From positions 372,001 to 436,000 of the forward strand of contig JAAVTG010000561.1 in the NCBI GenBank assembly GCA_011947345.1: a DNA stretch of 64,000 nt, in the 5' to 3' direction. Positions 1 to 11,547 of this stretch are shown here, piece by piece. Position numbers and translations under genes: made by a program. Positions within the stretch are counted from its first letter, which is position 1, and each line of letters opens with the position of its first letter. The notes under the pieces are model-generated. The model searched no databases, was not told the DNA's origin, and saw only the letters and a list, made by a program, of their open reading frames with translations. This DNA comes from Phytophthora quininea. Its lineage: Eukaryota; Oomycota; Peronosporomycetes; Peronosporales; Peronosporaceae.

Positions 1-581
1 ACTACAATGCAGTCGCGCATAATCAAGAACATCTTCATCGGCACTGAAAGCCCCGCGCACCACAGTAGTGGTCCATCCGGTTTGAAAATGCCACCGACCT
101 CCATCGAGTCGCACAGCTCCGCCAGTCTAAAGGGTAAAGGTTGTCGGAGAAATTCCGGCAGTTGGTACACAGCAGGCGGTTCTGTTAGCTCTTCCCAGTA
201 CCTCCATAGCTCTTCCTGAGCTGTGTCGATTTTCTGTCGTTTCGCGCACAGTTCCTTGGCCGCTGGGAGCTTCATCAGTACGTGAACGTCTTCAGTGCCA
301 GGCTTGTAATTCGTGCCAAAATACTTTTCTAGTCGAGATGTTTGACGCATTTTCGTGAATCCCGTGTCACCGCTCCGTAAAATGCTACCCAACTCTTCAT
401 CGGGCACGAGCCACTTGTCGTCCCTCCACACCAAGTAAAGTCTTATTTCGGCTGGATCAACATTGAAATGAGCATTGACGTCCTTCTTCTCCTTGACAAT
501 GGCTTCTGGCAACGACACCACATTTCCAGATCGTTCGAGTTCAACGGGAAACACGGCTCCTCGGCCGTATACACCACACAT
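1..581 (-). CDS. Crinkler (CRN) family effector, N-terminal part, truncated by window edge
   Basis: An open frame on the minus strand runs off the left edge without a stop. Taking the ATG at 581, the protein has the Crinkler N-terminal pattern: GRGAVFPVE at residues 6-14, the LFLAK-like core LYLVW at 48-52, then HVLMKLP at 100-106, which matches the HVLVxxP boundary where Crinkler N-termini join variable C-terminal domains. About 85 further residues follow, including WRYWEEL and PEFLRQPLPF. The same frame stays open upstream to an ATG at 677, so the true start is uncertain; the conserved block begins just after 581. No hydrophobic signal peptide is visible, as is common in this family. Crinklers are oomycete effectors delivered to host cells and often nuclear. 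The C-terminal effector domain lies outside the window, so the host activity cannot be inferred. Confidence 0.8.
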   Translation of the reverse strand, partial: MCGVYGRGAVFPVELERSGNVVSLPEAIVKEKKDVNAHFNVDPAEIRLYLVWRDDKWLVPDEELGSILRSGDTGFTKMRQTSRLEKYFGTNYKPGTEDVHVLMKLPAAKELCAKRQKIDTAQEELWRYWEELTEPPAVYQLPEFLRQPLPFRLAELCDSMEVGGIFKPDGPLLWCAGLSVPMKMFLIMRDCIV

Positions 582-734
582 CAGCTCAGCTCGAGTTTCC
601 CAACATCCGACAGAGATCGTAATAGTGAGATGTTTTGACCACTCCCGCCAACCTGACAAAATCACAAATGTAAACATGCTGAGGCTTCCAGTGACAGGGT
701 TTGTGACTTCTATGACAACTTTTACTCTTTTTTT

Positions 735-1292
735 TCACTTGTCCTTCTTGGACTCATCGCTCTTGTCGTCTTGGTGCTCCTTGATGACCCCGACGCTCTG
801 CTCCAACAGGAACGAGACGATCGGCGTGATGGTCTCTAATTTCTTCTGTAAGACAGTGGCCACATCCACCAGCCGCTCCTTGAGCGCCTGCACCTTCTTG
901 TCATTGACTGGGTCGGCGTCTTCGGCGGCCTTGAGCTGGTCGCGCACTGCCTTCAACTCTGCGCCGGCCACCATCACTACCTCGAACGCGAACAGCTCGT
1001 TCATGAAGGACCTGCAGCAATGGCAACAATTAAATCAATTTCACCAGGAGCGTAAAAGAATATAACTACTTACGTTCTGCCATAAGAAACAATATAAAAA
1101 CCGTATAAAAGTTAGATGCAGCATGGTAAACAACGGCGATCTTCCGTACCCGAGCACTGGCTGCTGCACCGCAGCTTTCTGGACCGCTGTCGTCCACTTA
1201 CGGTACAGGAAGGTAAGCACGGGCAATGTGAGCAGCAGGCCGTGCCACAGGCCCTTCCAGTATGCCGTCGAGTCCTCGGTGCACAGCTCCAT
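735..1292 (-). CDS. Small single-span membrane protein with coiled-coil tail
   Basis: Two exons are proposed: 1292-1150 and 1011-735, joined across a 138-nt GT-AG intron. Exon 1 encodes a short N-terminus and one hydrophobic span (GLLLTLPVLTFLYRKW). Exon 2 begins with SFMNELFAFEVVMVAG and becomes a charged helix containing KERLVDVATVLQKKLETI, ending in a Lys/Asp-rich tail SDESKKDK. The product is about 138 residues. I do not recognise the family; the layout suggests a membrane-anchored coiled coil. Exon 2 alone is duplicated in reverse orientation near 11.1-11.4 kb. The start of the Crinkler gene lies about 150 nt downstream on the same strand. Confidence 0.6.
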
Positions 1293-1393
1293 GTTTTGAC
1301 CGCAGAAAAATGTCAAATGCAAATGTAGCCATTTTAGATCATGGCTACATGTCGTTTTCCAATTGATCCGGCGTCTACTAAGCCCCACGAGCC

Positions 1394-2473
1394 ATGGCGC
1401 TGAGCAAGCCCATGGAGACGGTGGTGGCGGCCACAGCAGCTGGCGTGGGCGGCTTCCTGTCCACGAGCATCTTGTACCCTCTCGACACGCTCAAGACGCG
1501 CATGCAATCGGGCGCGTCGCTGCTTCCCGACGACGAGGAGACGTCCAATAATGACGAGCCCAAGCGCAACAAGCACGCGGCCCTTCTACAGGCGCTATAC
1601 AAGGGCATCCAGTACAAAGCGGCCGAGTCGTCCACCTCCAAGTTCCTGTACTTTTACGCCTACACGATGCTAGCGCAGATGGTGGCGCCACGCGACGGTA
1701 AACCCATCGGTACCATCACGGACCTGGCCATCGGCTACATCAGTGAGCTTGCCCATTTGCCCATCACGATGCCCATGGAGCTTGTAGGCACCAGGCTTCA
1801 GATCAACTCCGATTCAGGAAGTGTATTGCACATGCTGCGGCAAATTGTCCAGGAGAGCGGTATCGGCGGACTCTACAAAGGACTGGGCGCCTACTTTGTA
1901 CTCTGTCTGCAGCCGGCCATCCAATACACAGTGTTTGAGAGACTCAAGGGTCTGTATCTGCACAAATTCAAGCAGGCAGCACAGACACTGGGAGCACTGG
2001 AGGTGAGCTGTGGGTGTTTGAAGAAGCTTAATTGTTTTGTTATTCTTACCATGACATTTCTTTCTGTTAGGCTTTTGTGTTGGGCGCAGTCGCGAGATCA
2101 ATCGCCACGCTCGCGCTGTTCCCGTACATTCGAGCAAAGGTGCTGATGCAAGCCAAGAAGAAGCAGACTGCAGTGGCTGGTATCGAGGCAGGAGCAGCCG
2201 CACCGGTTTGCGAGGCTCAGAAGGACACCATCGCGTCCACATTGCAGCGCGTGTACAAGGAAGAAGGTCCTCTGGCGCTCTATCGCGGACTGGGGCCAGA
2301 ACTTACTCGGGTACGTGCATTAGACCCGTTCCTATTGAGATTTCCAGCTGATAAAACTGTTCGTGGTTGGATTGAACGTTTAGGGAGCGCTCTCATCCGC
2401 GTTGATGCTCATGATCAAGGAAAAGATCCAAATGTACATCACGCTGCTCATGATGCTCGCCAATAGCGCGTAG
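1394..2473 (+). CDS. SLC25 mitochondrial-carrier-family protein, peroxisomal type likely
   Basis: Three exons (1394-2002, 2071-2310, 2384-2473) are joined by GT-AG introns of 68 and 73 nt, both phase 0. The protein of about 312 residues shows the three-repeat carrier fold: PLDTLKTRM in repeat 1, PMELVGTRLQ in repeat 2 and FPYIRAKVLMQ in repeat 3, each followed by a short amphipathic stretch and a GLYKGLG or ALYRGLG motif. The third-repeat wording and the long acidic loop after repeat 1 resemble peroxisomal NAD/adenine-nucleotide carriers (PXN/PMP34 type) more than classical mitochondrial ones, but the substrate is not certain. This is one of the few multi-exon genes here with no frame break. 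Confidence 0.85.
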
Positions 2474-3463
2474 GAGGCGTCGATATCGTCACCAGTCCAG
2501 CCAAAGCCAAGCAAATTGCGTTCTGCTGGCCAGGAGCACGGCTCAAAGCCTGCACTTTTCCGAGATGCAGCACTGCTGTCGCAGATGTGAGACGTCCGAG
2601 TTTACACTAGCATAGCGAGGCCTGGTCAACACGCAATAAAGCGCGCGGACATTCTTCGAAGAGCTGCATGGGGACGGATATCTGTCCACGTCGAGTAATG
2701 CAGCAAGTGACTAGACGTACTGGAGACTCTCTGCAATCGCTGGTCGCCCCACAGTCCAGCAATACGCTTGACCCTCGCGTTGCGGCGTGAGGCTGGCCAG
2801 CGCTGGGCAACGCCAGTTAAGGCTGGCAAAACCTTCCGCCAGCTTCGCTGCAGCCACTTGAGCCGCCGTCGATGGCGGGCAGCGACTCTAGAGCATCATG
2901 TTGCAGACAGTGCTGCTCTGATTCTGAGGCGAGAGAAACGCGCGTTAAACAATCTGCAATCCCAAGGAAGCAGGAACTGGAATTGCTTCACGCTGGGCTG
3001 CGTGGAGCGAGTGGCACGCCTGGATTCGGGGCGCGGGTCCTGCCGGAGCTTGGCCTGCTTACTCGACGAGCAACGGCACGTAAACGGCCGGCATCATCGT
3101 CAAACCGTTGTCACTCAGTCACAATTTGCATCGACTTGGCCGTCGACGACCACACGATAGAAGCTATATAGACGGTTTGTGCACTGTATACAGTACGTAA
3201 GCCACATCCTAGGACTTGGGCTGCCAGCGTCATACAAAAACCGGCCTGCGGAAAGAAGCAACAGGGCGGGGAAACTCGAAGGCACAGCGCGGAGGAAGCA
3301 CTTCGAACGAACGGCCCGGCGCCGCCACCCGCTTCAGGAGACCGACAGGGCGGACAGGAACCAGCAGGAACGCAGCGACCAGCAGAAGCAGACTCACCCC
3401 ACTCAACAAGAAGCCCAGGCGCGTTGAGATTAACCCACCTACTAACAGGAACAGCCCCCAACA
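2474..3463. other. Intergenic region without recognisable gene
   Basis: About 1 kb between the carrier gene and the cyclase-domain gene. Open frames on both strands are short, arginine/serine-rich and resemble no protein family. The last 200 nt are purine-rich and probably hold the promoter and 5' leader of the next gene. Confidence 0.5.
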
Positions 3464-5883
3464 ATGTGCTGGTGGTGCTGCATGCGCGTCCTGGAAAAGT
3501 GCCTCCCGCGCAACGACATTGTGCGGGAGCTGGCGCCCTACCTGCAGCACGTGCACCAGGAGGACGCGATGGACGACGACACTCGCCGGGGGCCGACATG
3601 GGCGGGCCCTGGGTGCGGGCGCAGTCTCCTCGCGGACTGGACAAGGACTCGGCCACCTCGAGCGACTCGCTGCGGCACGTAAACGCCAACTACCCACTCC
3701 GCCACAGTCTCGACTGTGAGCTCAGTCTCGCAGACACTGGCGTCCCTTGCCAGCCAAAGCCCCTGGGCAAAATGAAGATGCGGATACCAAACTCAGGAAG
3801 CAGCGGAGCGTCCCAAGGAGGCTTAACTGCCAGTGTCCACAAGGAACAGAACGCGTCCGCGGAAATCGCCTCCTTGCAGGACAATCTACGACCTGTGCGC
3901 ACACAGGGATCCAACAACAGCCACGGTCAGGATAGGGATAGACCGTCGCTATTACATTCGGCGAGGACGGAGGCGGAAAGTGGGGGAGGAGGAAGCAGTA
4001 CCATGAGTCTGGAGGTCTCGGGGTCTGAGTATTCAGGCACCAGCAGCGCCGTAGCCAGCAAGAAGAGCGCCACGAATAAGATCAAGACGGATCTGGGAGA
4101 CCTCACCCCTGTAAGGTGGGATAAGGTGGTGATTGTGCAGGTTTCAGTGCAGGGATTCCGCGAGATGATGAACCAGGCCAAAGATTTGATGGAGGACGCA
4201 AAGCTGCTGTATGAACACACAGTGCTGTCTAGGTTGGCGTCGGAATACGGCGGACAGGAGATTTTGAGCCATTCCAGGTCGGGGCTCTTTGTGATCGCGT
4301 TTGCGTCCGAGTTCCACGCCGCCAAGTGGTGCCTGTCGCTGCAGCTCAGTTTGGTATACGCTGCATGGAATGACAAGCTGCTGAAACAGTTTGATGACAT
4401 GAAGGAAGTGTCCGTGACGACGAATGGCAAGACCAAGAAGAACATGCTGCTGTATCGTGGCTTCCGCGTTCGCATGGTAATCCACACAGCTGAGGCAGCT
4501 CCAACCTCGGAACAGTCTCTATCCGAAGCAGTCAAATGGACCCAGACGGTGAGTGAATACGCTCATGGAGGGCAGATCATCCTGAGTGACAACGTGTGGG
4601 ACCGGCTCAAGGAACAACTAGTTCAGTTGGGCAACCCTGTTGTGGAAGACCTCGGATGTCATGCCGTTCTTAATGATGAGGTGTTACTGATGCTCTTGCT
4701 GCCTCGAGACCTTGAGCTGCGGCGGTTCCCTAGTCTGAAAAGCCCACACCAGCTCTCGCTTGGCATGCGCGATGCCCCTCTGCCCAGAAGCCAGTGACGA
4801 TGGTCTTTACGTTCATTGAAGGCGCTCGGCCTCTTGTTCGGTGTCACGCCGAAGAACTCGCAGATCGTATTAAGACGTTGTGTATGGTGGCGCGTGAACT
4901 CCTTCGGAAGCACAATGGCTACGAATGCCAAGAGCTTCAGGGAGACTTTATGCTGGCGTTCTTCACACCTGCGAGCGCCATCTTGTGGTGTGGTGAGTTT
5001 CAGCTACGTATCCGTCAGAAATTCCGCGAGTGGGATCTTGAGAACGAGAACCAGGAGCTGCGGTTCTCCATGTCGATGGGTATCGAGACAGGTGTGCCTG
5101 CTAGTGTGAGTCCACACAAGACAAGCGGACGGGCCGACTACTTTGGTAACATTGTGAATCAGACTGCGCGTATCGCAAAGGCTGCTCATGGCGGCCAAGT
5201 GCTAATCGGTGGAGACGCCTGGAGCGCGTTTTGTGCCGCCCAGGCAGTGTGTCCATGCCAACAGATCATTACCAAGACGGAAAAGATGAAAGAGATCCCC
5301 GGAACGACGATTTTCCAGTTCAAATCACACGGCTACTACAGTTTCAAGGGCATTTCAAAGCCTATCGGTCTCATCGAGGCGATACCAATTGATGTTCAAT
5401 CACCGATGCTCAGTCTAGACTTGGTGACACTCGTCCGCGGCCGATCTCCTAAGGCCAAGCGGATGGATGAGACCCAGCTTGCTAACCAACCCAAAACAAC
5501 TGTGCCAGACGTCTCAGCGGAGTTGGTGCGGCTCAGTCACGGCGGTGAACAGCCGAACAACTCCATCCGCGAGACAGAGTTCGATTTCAACCTGTCCTGG
5601 GACGACAGTATCTTCGTGTTTGATGACATCGACGAAGAAGATGGAGACGTGGACGGAGAGCACGACAGCGGCTCGGGTAACCAAATGGTCTGCGGCAGCA
5701 TGGCGCTTGCCATGCGCAACAGCCAGCTCAACCACTCGCAGCTGATGGCGATGCTGCGTACGTCGGGCGCAGAGGAGGATCTACGACGCCGTCAAGACGC
5801 AGTTCGACAAACACATCAACCCGCCACGCGGACGGAAGACATGGATAGAGTATAGTGGCGCGGATCTCGCCAGCTTTGCTTGA
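3464..5883 (+). CDS. Protein with two tandem class III nucleotide-cyclase homology domains
   Basis: The start MCWWCCMRVLEKCL at 3464 gives a cysteine-rich N-terminus that could be palmitoylated. A serine-rich linker follows, then a first cyclase-like domain (about 4100-4720) and a second (about 4780-5400). Domain 2 is the clearer: KPVTMVFTFIEG, GYECQELQGDFMLAFF, FSMSMGIETG and YFGNIVNQTARI match the class III core, including the Asn and Arg of the transition-state motif. The first metal-binding Asp is absent (FTFIEG), and domain 1 lacks both, so catalysis is doubtful. The frame changes near 3575 and 4785, each equal to one missing base, and again near 5770. In the last frame the protein ends at 5883 with GRKTWIEYSGADLASFA. 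About 800 residues. Alternative reading: a decaying gene. Confidence 0.7.
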
Positions 5884-5932
5884 CGTGCTGCCATAGCATG
5901 CAGTCGTACGAGGGTTGCTTTACGCCGATAAA

Positions 5933-8926
5933 TTAATTTTGCTTGTGGAATGGTAAAAGGTATCTCTTTGTTAACCTACTGTCTGATGGGGTCGAGTCTC
6001 TTTTCAAAATGCTGTTTCTTGGGGATGGTGCGTTTGGTGGCGAAGGTGTTGGCGGGGAAGCTGGTTGGATCACAACGGAGGAAGCAGCTGCAACAGAAAA
6101 CGAAACGGAGGACCGATGTGGAGACGGAAGTTGGGGCTGTTTGCGATGCTCCAGCTGCCGCGCAACAAGTGCTCGAAGTTCAGGGTCCACCTCCAGCGTG
6201 AGTTGCACTCCGCGTCGCACGAGTTCCTCCATCGCCTTGATCGTGTTTGGGTCGGAGAAAAGGAAGAAACAAGGAGGCGAGTTCGCAGCACGGCTGGAGC
6301 TGCCAGAACGAGTAGGACTAGTCGTCCTTGAGACCGAGTTTTGCACAATCGCTCGAGCCTCGTCCAGTTTAACTTCCCTGCAGTAGAAAAAAGATAAGAA
6401 CCAACCATGGTGTAGGGGAACTATTGGTCCGCTCACCGTGCGTAGCGCGCCGTGCGTATCTGATCTTTGTAGTTCTGCAGCTTGAGCATGAACTTTTTCC
6501 TCACCTCGGTGAGAAACTGCAGCAATAATCGCTGCTTGATGCTGGTCAAGACACAACAAGAGCTTTAGTTTCAGTGGTTTCAAAGAGGAATTGAGCATTC
6601 CCTACCTTTTTGGTATTTTCACGACTTGGACAGAGTGCTGAATGCGTTGAATCTCGACAGGAGTCAGCAGCATCTGCATAGCAGCTAACTTTTCGTCCAC
6701 ACCTCCCATGAGTCGATTGGACTCGCCACGGTATATACTTTTCCGACGGCCACTAGCTGATCCGCCTCTGCTTGCGATGGCGTCGAACGAGTCCTTCCGT
6801 GCAGCTATAGAACTTCGCCGCCCTTCATCCCGATCCAGTCGCTGGCGATCGTGATCGACGGCATCCCAAACCAACGACAGAGTTTGCAGCCGAGCCCGTG
6901 TGCAGTTAACAAACGATCTATAGCAACACCCAAGTGAACTAAAAGCATAAGCATTATCAATACGACCAGTAAACAAACCTGCCCGCTTTCTGAGCGCGCA
7001 CGACGTTGTGACGCCAGTGCAGCATTACACGCATGAAATTCCGTGTCGCGTTGCTTTCGGTCGAGTTATCGAGGATGAATTTCCGTAGCAGTGCAGCTTG
7101 ACGAGCCTTTCGACGACAGCGCACTTTCAGGATGAGTTTCCACAGACATTTGCGAAGCCACGTGTAGACGACTACGGTGTTCTTCGAGGCGTGCCGCCAT
7201 CTCCATCTACGCCAGAGCCGCTGGATCGTACACGCCGCTCTTCTCTCCAGTTTGGCCATCAGCGCGACATGCTTGATTTGGATGAGGTTCGTATGCCAAC
7301 GGCTCGAGATCGCAGCAAACGACATGACAAGAAGCCACATTTTCCTCCTCCGGTAGCGCACGGTAAGCTCGACTTCGGCAGCGGTTAGTTGTTTACCTGG
7401 ATGCATGTGGCGCAAATAAGCTTCGCGCTTGGAAAGGTCTTCTACGTGAATGATCTGCTCGCGTTTGCAGCGAGCACGTTCCATTCGCTCCTCGGCTTGT
7501 TTCTTCCTAGCACCATCAGGGGTTTAAATTCGTAGAAAACAAATTCTGGTGTAGTTAAGTTAGTAAGACTGACCGGTGGTTGTACTCAGCTTCAGTGCGA
7601 GGGGTTCTTGCGCGCTCTTTGTTTTCACGGATTTTCTGAGTATAAAACATTAGACAACCAGTGATGAGCAGGAATTGAAATACGCGGGCGGCTTACATCG
7701 CTTGTATTGTGCTTTTGCACATTAGATGGGAGTGCGAAGAGGTTAGTCGATGGACAGTGGACGATAAGTATTGTAGAAACTTACAAACCGATGCTGGTGC
7801 TGGATGCGGCCCACGTCACGCTGGAAGACACGTAAATGCAATGAGGAGACAATACCGATATTTCCAAGAACCTGGGAAAGCATACCTGGAACGCAGCCCA
7901 AAGCACAGGATCTGCTCGCAAGTCAGCGATAAGTTTGTGGATCCTGTGTGCATTGAGGTTAGCCATTTAGTGCCGAGTCACAGCAAAGAAAAGAAAATCG
8001 CGATGCTCATACAGTACCTGTCATCTGATCGCGGGGACGATCGAGGTGACACGGGATTCGATAGCACGGGAGAAACAACATTCTCAACTATCGCTCTGGA
8101 TGCGCGGGGACTCAATACCTCGGGTCTACGAGGGCTTAAAGATGTCTCACTTGTCTTGAATGGGTTTTTGGGCGATGTTGGAGACCGAGGGGATGATGGA
8201 GACTTCGCTGGTGACGCCAAAGCTAGAACATTGGCTCTGGTGGAATTGTCAGTCTAAAGGCAAAAAAAACACTTCAACGAGGAAATCGTACACGGCACGA
8301 CGAACGCGTTCGCCTTCGTCTTTCTCCTCTTCTTTCGGGGTTGCTTCCCAATTACTTGAGACGCGATTTTTGAGGTTCCTATCGTCCGTTGAAAGAGCAA
8401 GCTAAGAACTCCAAACTATGAAGTTTAAGCTTGGACACGTACATGTTCCAGGACGACGGCAGAATGGATTGTCGAATAAAGTCGAGAACGCTCTCGCGCG
8501 GCAATCCCCAAAGGAAAAGTGGGGACTGTTCCTCGGCGCCTTGGTGAGTCTGGTGATCTACATTGCGGATCACTTTGGTCCGATCAATGTGGTCGCTCTC
8601 AGCACGGGGTTGCCGTCGATCAGCGAACTGTGCCCGCCACCGTTTTTCAACACTTCCATCGACGTCCGGCCCTTGCTGTGTCATATTGCTTGGACAAGAC
8701 GCGACGCGAGGTGGTTGAGTCGAACACATTTCCTGTCCAGCAGCTGCGGTGACCGAAAGCCGGGGAATTTCTTTTTACTACTAGTAGTTGTTGATTGTCG
8801 AGTTGCCGATTTAAACTCTCGTTTACTGGTCGAGGCGGCTGTGGGTAGTTGGATGACCGTCTCCTTGGCCATGTCGGCATTCTCGATCTGCCGCACCATC
8901 CATCCGTCCAATCGGTCTTGCTGCAT
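5933..8926 (-). CDS. IQ-motif, coiled-coil and proline/serine-rich protein, about ten exons
   Basis: A minus-strand gene with well-formed introns. Confident exons include 8018-8220 and upstream pieces, 7886-7943, 7785-7820, 7574-7635, 6979-7506, 6606-6938, 6438-6541 and 5933-6377. The N-terminal part is basic and SP-rich (SPAKSPSSPRSPTSPK). The middle is a charged helix and then AACTIQRLWRRWRWR, an IQ calmodulin/myosin-light-chain-binding motif. The C-terminus holds helices and a Pro/Ser-rich tail ending RYLLPFHKQN. A 15-nt microexon near 7705 is possible but not required. The most 5' coding part (MQQDRLDGWMVRQIEN from 8926) is separated from the next exon by an unresolved frame change near 8690-8730. 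Function unknown; a cytoskeletal or flagellar calmodulin-binding role is a guess. Confidence 0.6.
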
Positions 8927-9362
8927 GGCTGTCCTCAGCTGGCGAAAACGGCAGTGGCAAAACGAAACCACTTTAAATATGAGAACGAGGTTGCTCGGTG
9001 TAAGCACAGCCCGCCGGAACCTGAAGTCCACCCTTGAAATGTATCTTCAGCACAGCAAACATGACAAACGAAAGCACGCACACACGTCTCGACCAACACA
9101 GCTCATTCAACCAATATGTAGCTGACGTGCACGGACGCACACGCACAGCCAGACTATCAAAAAAATGAGGCGCACCGCCAGAGTCGTCAAGCCTAATATT
9201 CCAGTCCCAGCGTCGCCCCTAATGAACAACAGGACTCTTGATCTGGCGCTACCGACGGGATGCCACAGGAACGATGCACTGGCTGGACGTGTTGAGTGGA
9301 GAAGTCGCTGCGCTGGTCGGGTGTCCATTCTTCTAGTAGATATTTGGGAGACGAACGCGCAC

Positions 9363-10397
9363 TTATTCGGTCAAACCCATGTTCACCTCACCGTTGAAGA
9401 TGGCGGCCGCCGCGGCGAAGCGCTCTGCCTGCTGCTGCTGCAGCTCCGTCATGGCCATCAGGAAGGCTGGCTCCTGCTGGTACTTCATCATCGCAGCCTG
9501 GAGCACCTCGCGGGTCAGTCCGTGCTTGGCGTGGATCTCGGCCGACAAGTTGTCTGCACGCTTGACATATCTGCACCAAATCCAACAGTCAGACTCGGAT
9601 AGTTCCACAATCTCCTGTCAAATAAAAGCCCTCGCGTACCTCTGGTTAATGGCTTCCTCCTTGTTGTCCGGGTTGAGCTCCTTGACCTCGAGACAGACCT
9701 CCTCCATGGCCACGTTGAGCGACTCCATAGTCTCCTGCATGATCTCAATGAACTTGGTGAGTGTGAGCTCGGCCGGTACCTCGACGTCGCTGAAGCCGCC
9801 GCCAGTCATGACGCGGTACAGCTCCTGCAGCTTGGCCACAGCGTTGGCCACGTCCTTGTCCTCCTCCTCCTCAAAGTACTCGGTGGCCACCTTGACCTCG
9901 TCCTCCGTGGTCTGGAACTTGGCGTAGACCTGCGACTCGATGGCCTTCATGGCCTCCTCGAACTGGCCCATGAGGTAGGACGCCAGTTGGTCCTCCGGCA
10001 GCGAGCGCCCGCTCTGGGACGACTCCTGGCGGATCTTGGCCTCCAGCTTAGCCAGTTGCATCACGACCTGGCCCATCTGCGTGCAGATGGTCTCCAGGAT
10101 GCTCAGAAGCTGCTCCTTGTGCAGGTTGGGCACCTCGCGCACGCCGTCGTCCTGCTTGTCCTTCTTGTTGTCCTGTAATGTATGCATGTGTATACCCGTT
10201 AGGCGTCATGTGTATACTCTTTGATTGGCCATCAATGCAGGCCAAGGTGTATACCACCAGAAAGAAGCATGATGGCGTATACACGGCGCAATACGTACGC
10301 TGCTGTCGCTGTTCTTGGCGAGCGCAAAGGCCAGCAGCACGGCGGCGGCCACGGCAGACACGCCGGCGATCACGAGGGGCTTGGACACCTGCACCAT
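9363..10397 (-). CDS. Signal-anchored coiled-coil protein, unknown function
   Basis: Three exons (10397-10299, 10172-9640, 9570-9363) with two GT-AG introns of 126 and 69 nt. The start MVQVSKPLVIAGVSAVAAAV opens a hydrophobic N-terminal anchor, followed by a Lys/Asp linker and a long acidic helical region of about 230 residues rich in Glu, Gln and Ala (for example LLSILETICTQMGQVVMQL and EYFEEEEDKDVANAV). The C-terminus reads FNGEVNMGLTE. About 279 residues, with all splice junctions in phase and no frame break. The shape resembles a membrane-anchored adaptor or tether; I do not recognise the family. Confidence 0.75.
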
Positions 10398-11112
10398 GTC
10401 TGTCTGATCTGAATTGGAGGAGGGGAGCGGAGCGAGGGCCGACACTGTTTCTCGTTGTGATGACCTGCGGCTAAAAACGCAGCGATTTTCAACGAGTGGC
10501 AACCATCCGGCCGGATCGACGGATCGGCACCATACTGAAGCCAAGTCTAATGGAAATATGTATACTAGTATCCGGTATTCGGCAAGTGTATTGCATAGTC
10601 ATGGGTATACTTTTAGGCTGGATGTGTTTGAGGCACGTTTTCCACGTTCACCCTCGCTGTGGTGTCCATGGAGCTAGTATCCACCGATGAATCGTAGTGC
10701 GAGTTGCCGCTGCAGGATCGACGCCACGAGAAATGCGAGGCAGTCCGAGCAGATGTACAAAACAACCGGGCTGTCGTGAAGCGACATGTTCATGCGATCG
10801 CAGAGCTCTGGACTCCGGCCTGGAGCGCTATGAACTTGGTTCAATTTGCTCAGCAAAGTCATCCCAAAGACTTGGATATGGTACTGCGACTAACAGAATC
10901 TTGCGCGGTGTAGAAGACCCACACCGTTCAAGTCCGTGACCGCATAATGTAAGGAAACTGTGGAGCGAATGCAAGTCAAGACGACCGGTACCAACTTTTG
11001 CTCACAAGCAAGGTTGGGGGATTATGTAGCAGGAACATCACTTAAAACAGGTTTGGTGACCGGTCTTATGTCAATCCATAGCTCTCGGCAAGAACTCAAA
11101 GTGTTACCACAG
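10398..11112. other. Region without supported gene
   Basis: About 700 nt upstream of the coiled-coil gene. The only notable frame is a 62-codon minus-strand stretch ending at 10674 with one hydrophobic segment (LYICSDCLAFLVASILQ). It has no start context, upstream exon or family resemblance that I can support. Confidence 0.4.
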
Positions 11113-11391
11113 CTGCAGGTCTTTTACGAACGAGCTGTTCGCGTTCGAGGTAGTGATGGTGGCCGGCGCAGAGTTGAAGGCAGTGCGCGACCAGCTCAAG
11201 GCCGCCGAAGACGCCGACCCAGTCAATGACAAGAAGGTGCAGGCGCTCAAGGAGCGGCTGGTGGATGTGGCCACTGTCTTACAGAAGAAATTAGAGACCA
11301 TCACGCCGATCGTCTCGTTCCTGTTGGAGCAGAGCGTCGGGGTCATCAAGGAGCACCAAGATGACAAAGAGCGACGAGTCCAAGAAGGACA
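11113..11391 (+). pseudogene. Decayed inverted duplicate of exon 2 of the 735-1292 gene
   Basis: This stretch repeats exon 2 and the splice acceptor (CTGCAG) of the small membrane-protein gene at 735-1011, in reverse orientation and about 10 kb away. Coding similarity is near-complete from GAELKAVRDQLKAAEDAD through SVGVIKEHQDDK. The exon-2 methionine codon ATG is ACG here, and one extra A in the run before GAGCGACGAG shifts the frame, so the terminal SDESKKDK is lost. No counterpart of exon 1 is seen upstream. It is best read as a non-functional partial duplication made at the DNA level, since the intron acceptor is included. Confidence 0.75.
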
Positions 11392-11547
11392 CTGCATGCA
11401 GCAGCAGGAATCCGCTGGTGTTTGTCTCCCCTCTTTCTACATCATTCTCCGTCACCAACCACGTGAGATCGCCCCTTTTCCTTTTCGTCAAGAAGAGTTT
11501 TACGTCAGCTGAATCACACGTGATCTCGGCTACCTTCCGCTTCTTGA

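Noticed and set aside
1116..1328. Plus-strand 70-codon frame
   Set aside because: It is the complement of exon 1 and the intron of the small membrane-protein gene.
2768..3160. Open frames in the carrier-cyclase spacer
   Set aside because: They are short, Arg/Ser-rich and mutually overlapping, typical of chance frames in GC-rich DNA.
8418..9125. 235-codon plus-strand open frame
   Set aside because: It overlaps the 5' exons of the minus-strand IQ-motif gene, whose codons and splice sites are better supported, and shows no domain.
9107..9328. 73-codon minus-strand frame with hydrophobic segment
   Set aside because: It lacks homologous features and lies in a low-complexity stretch; a hydrophobic run alone is not enough.
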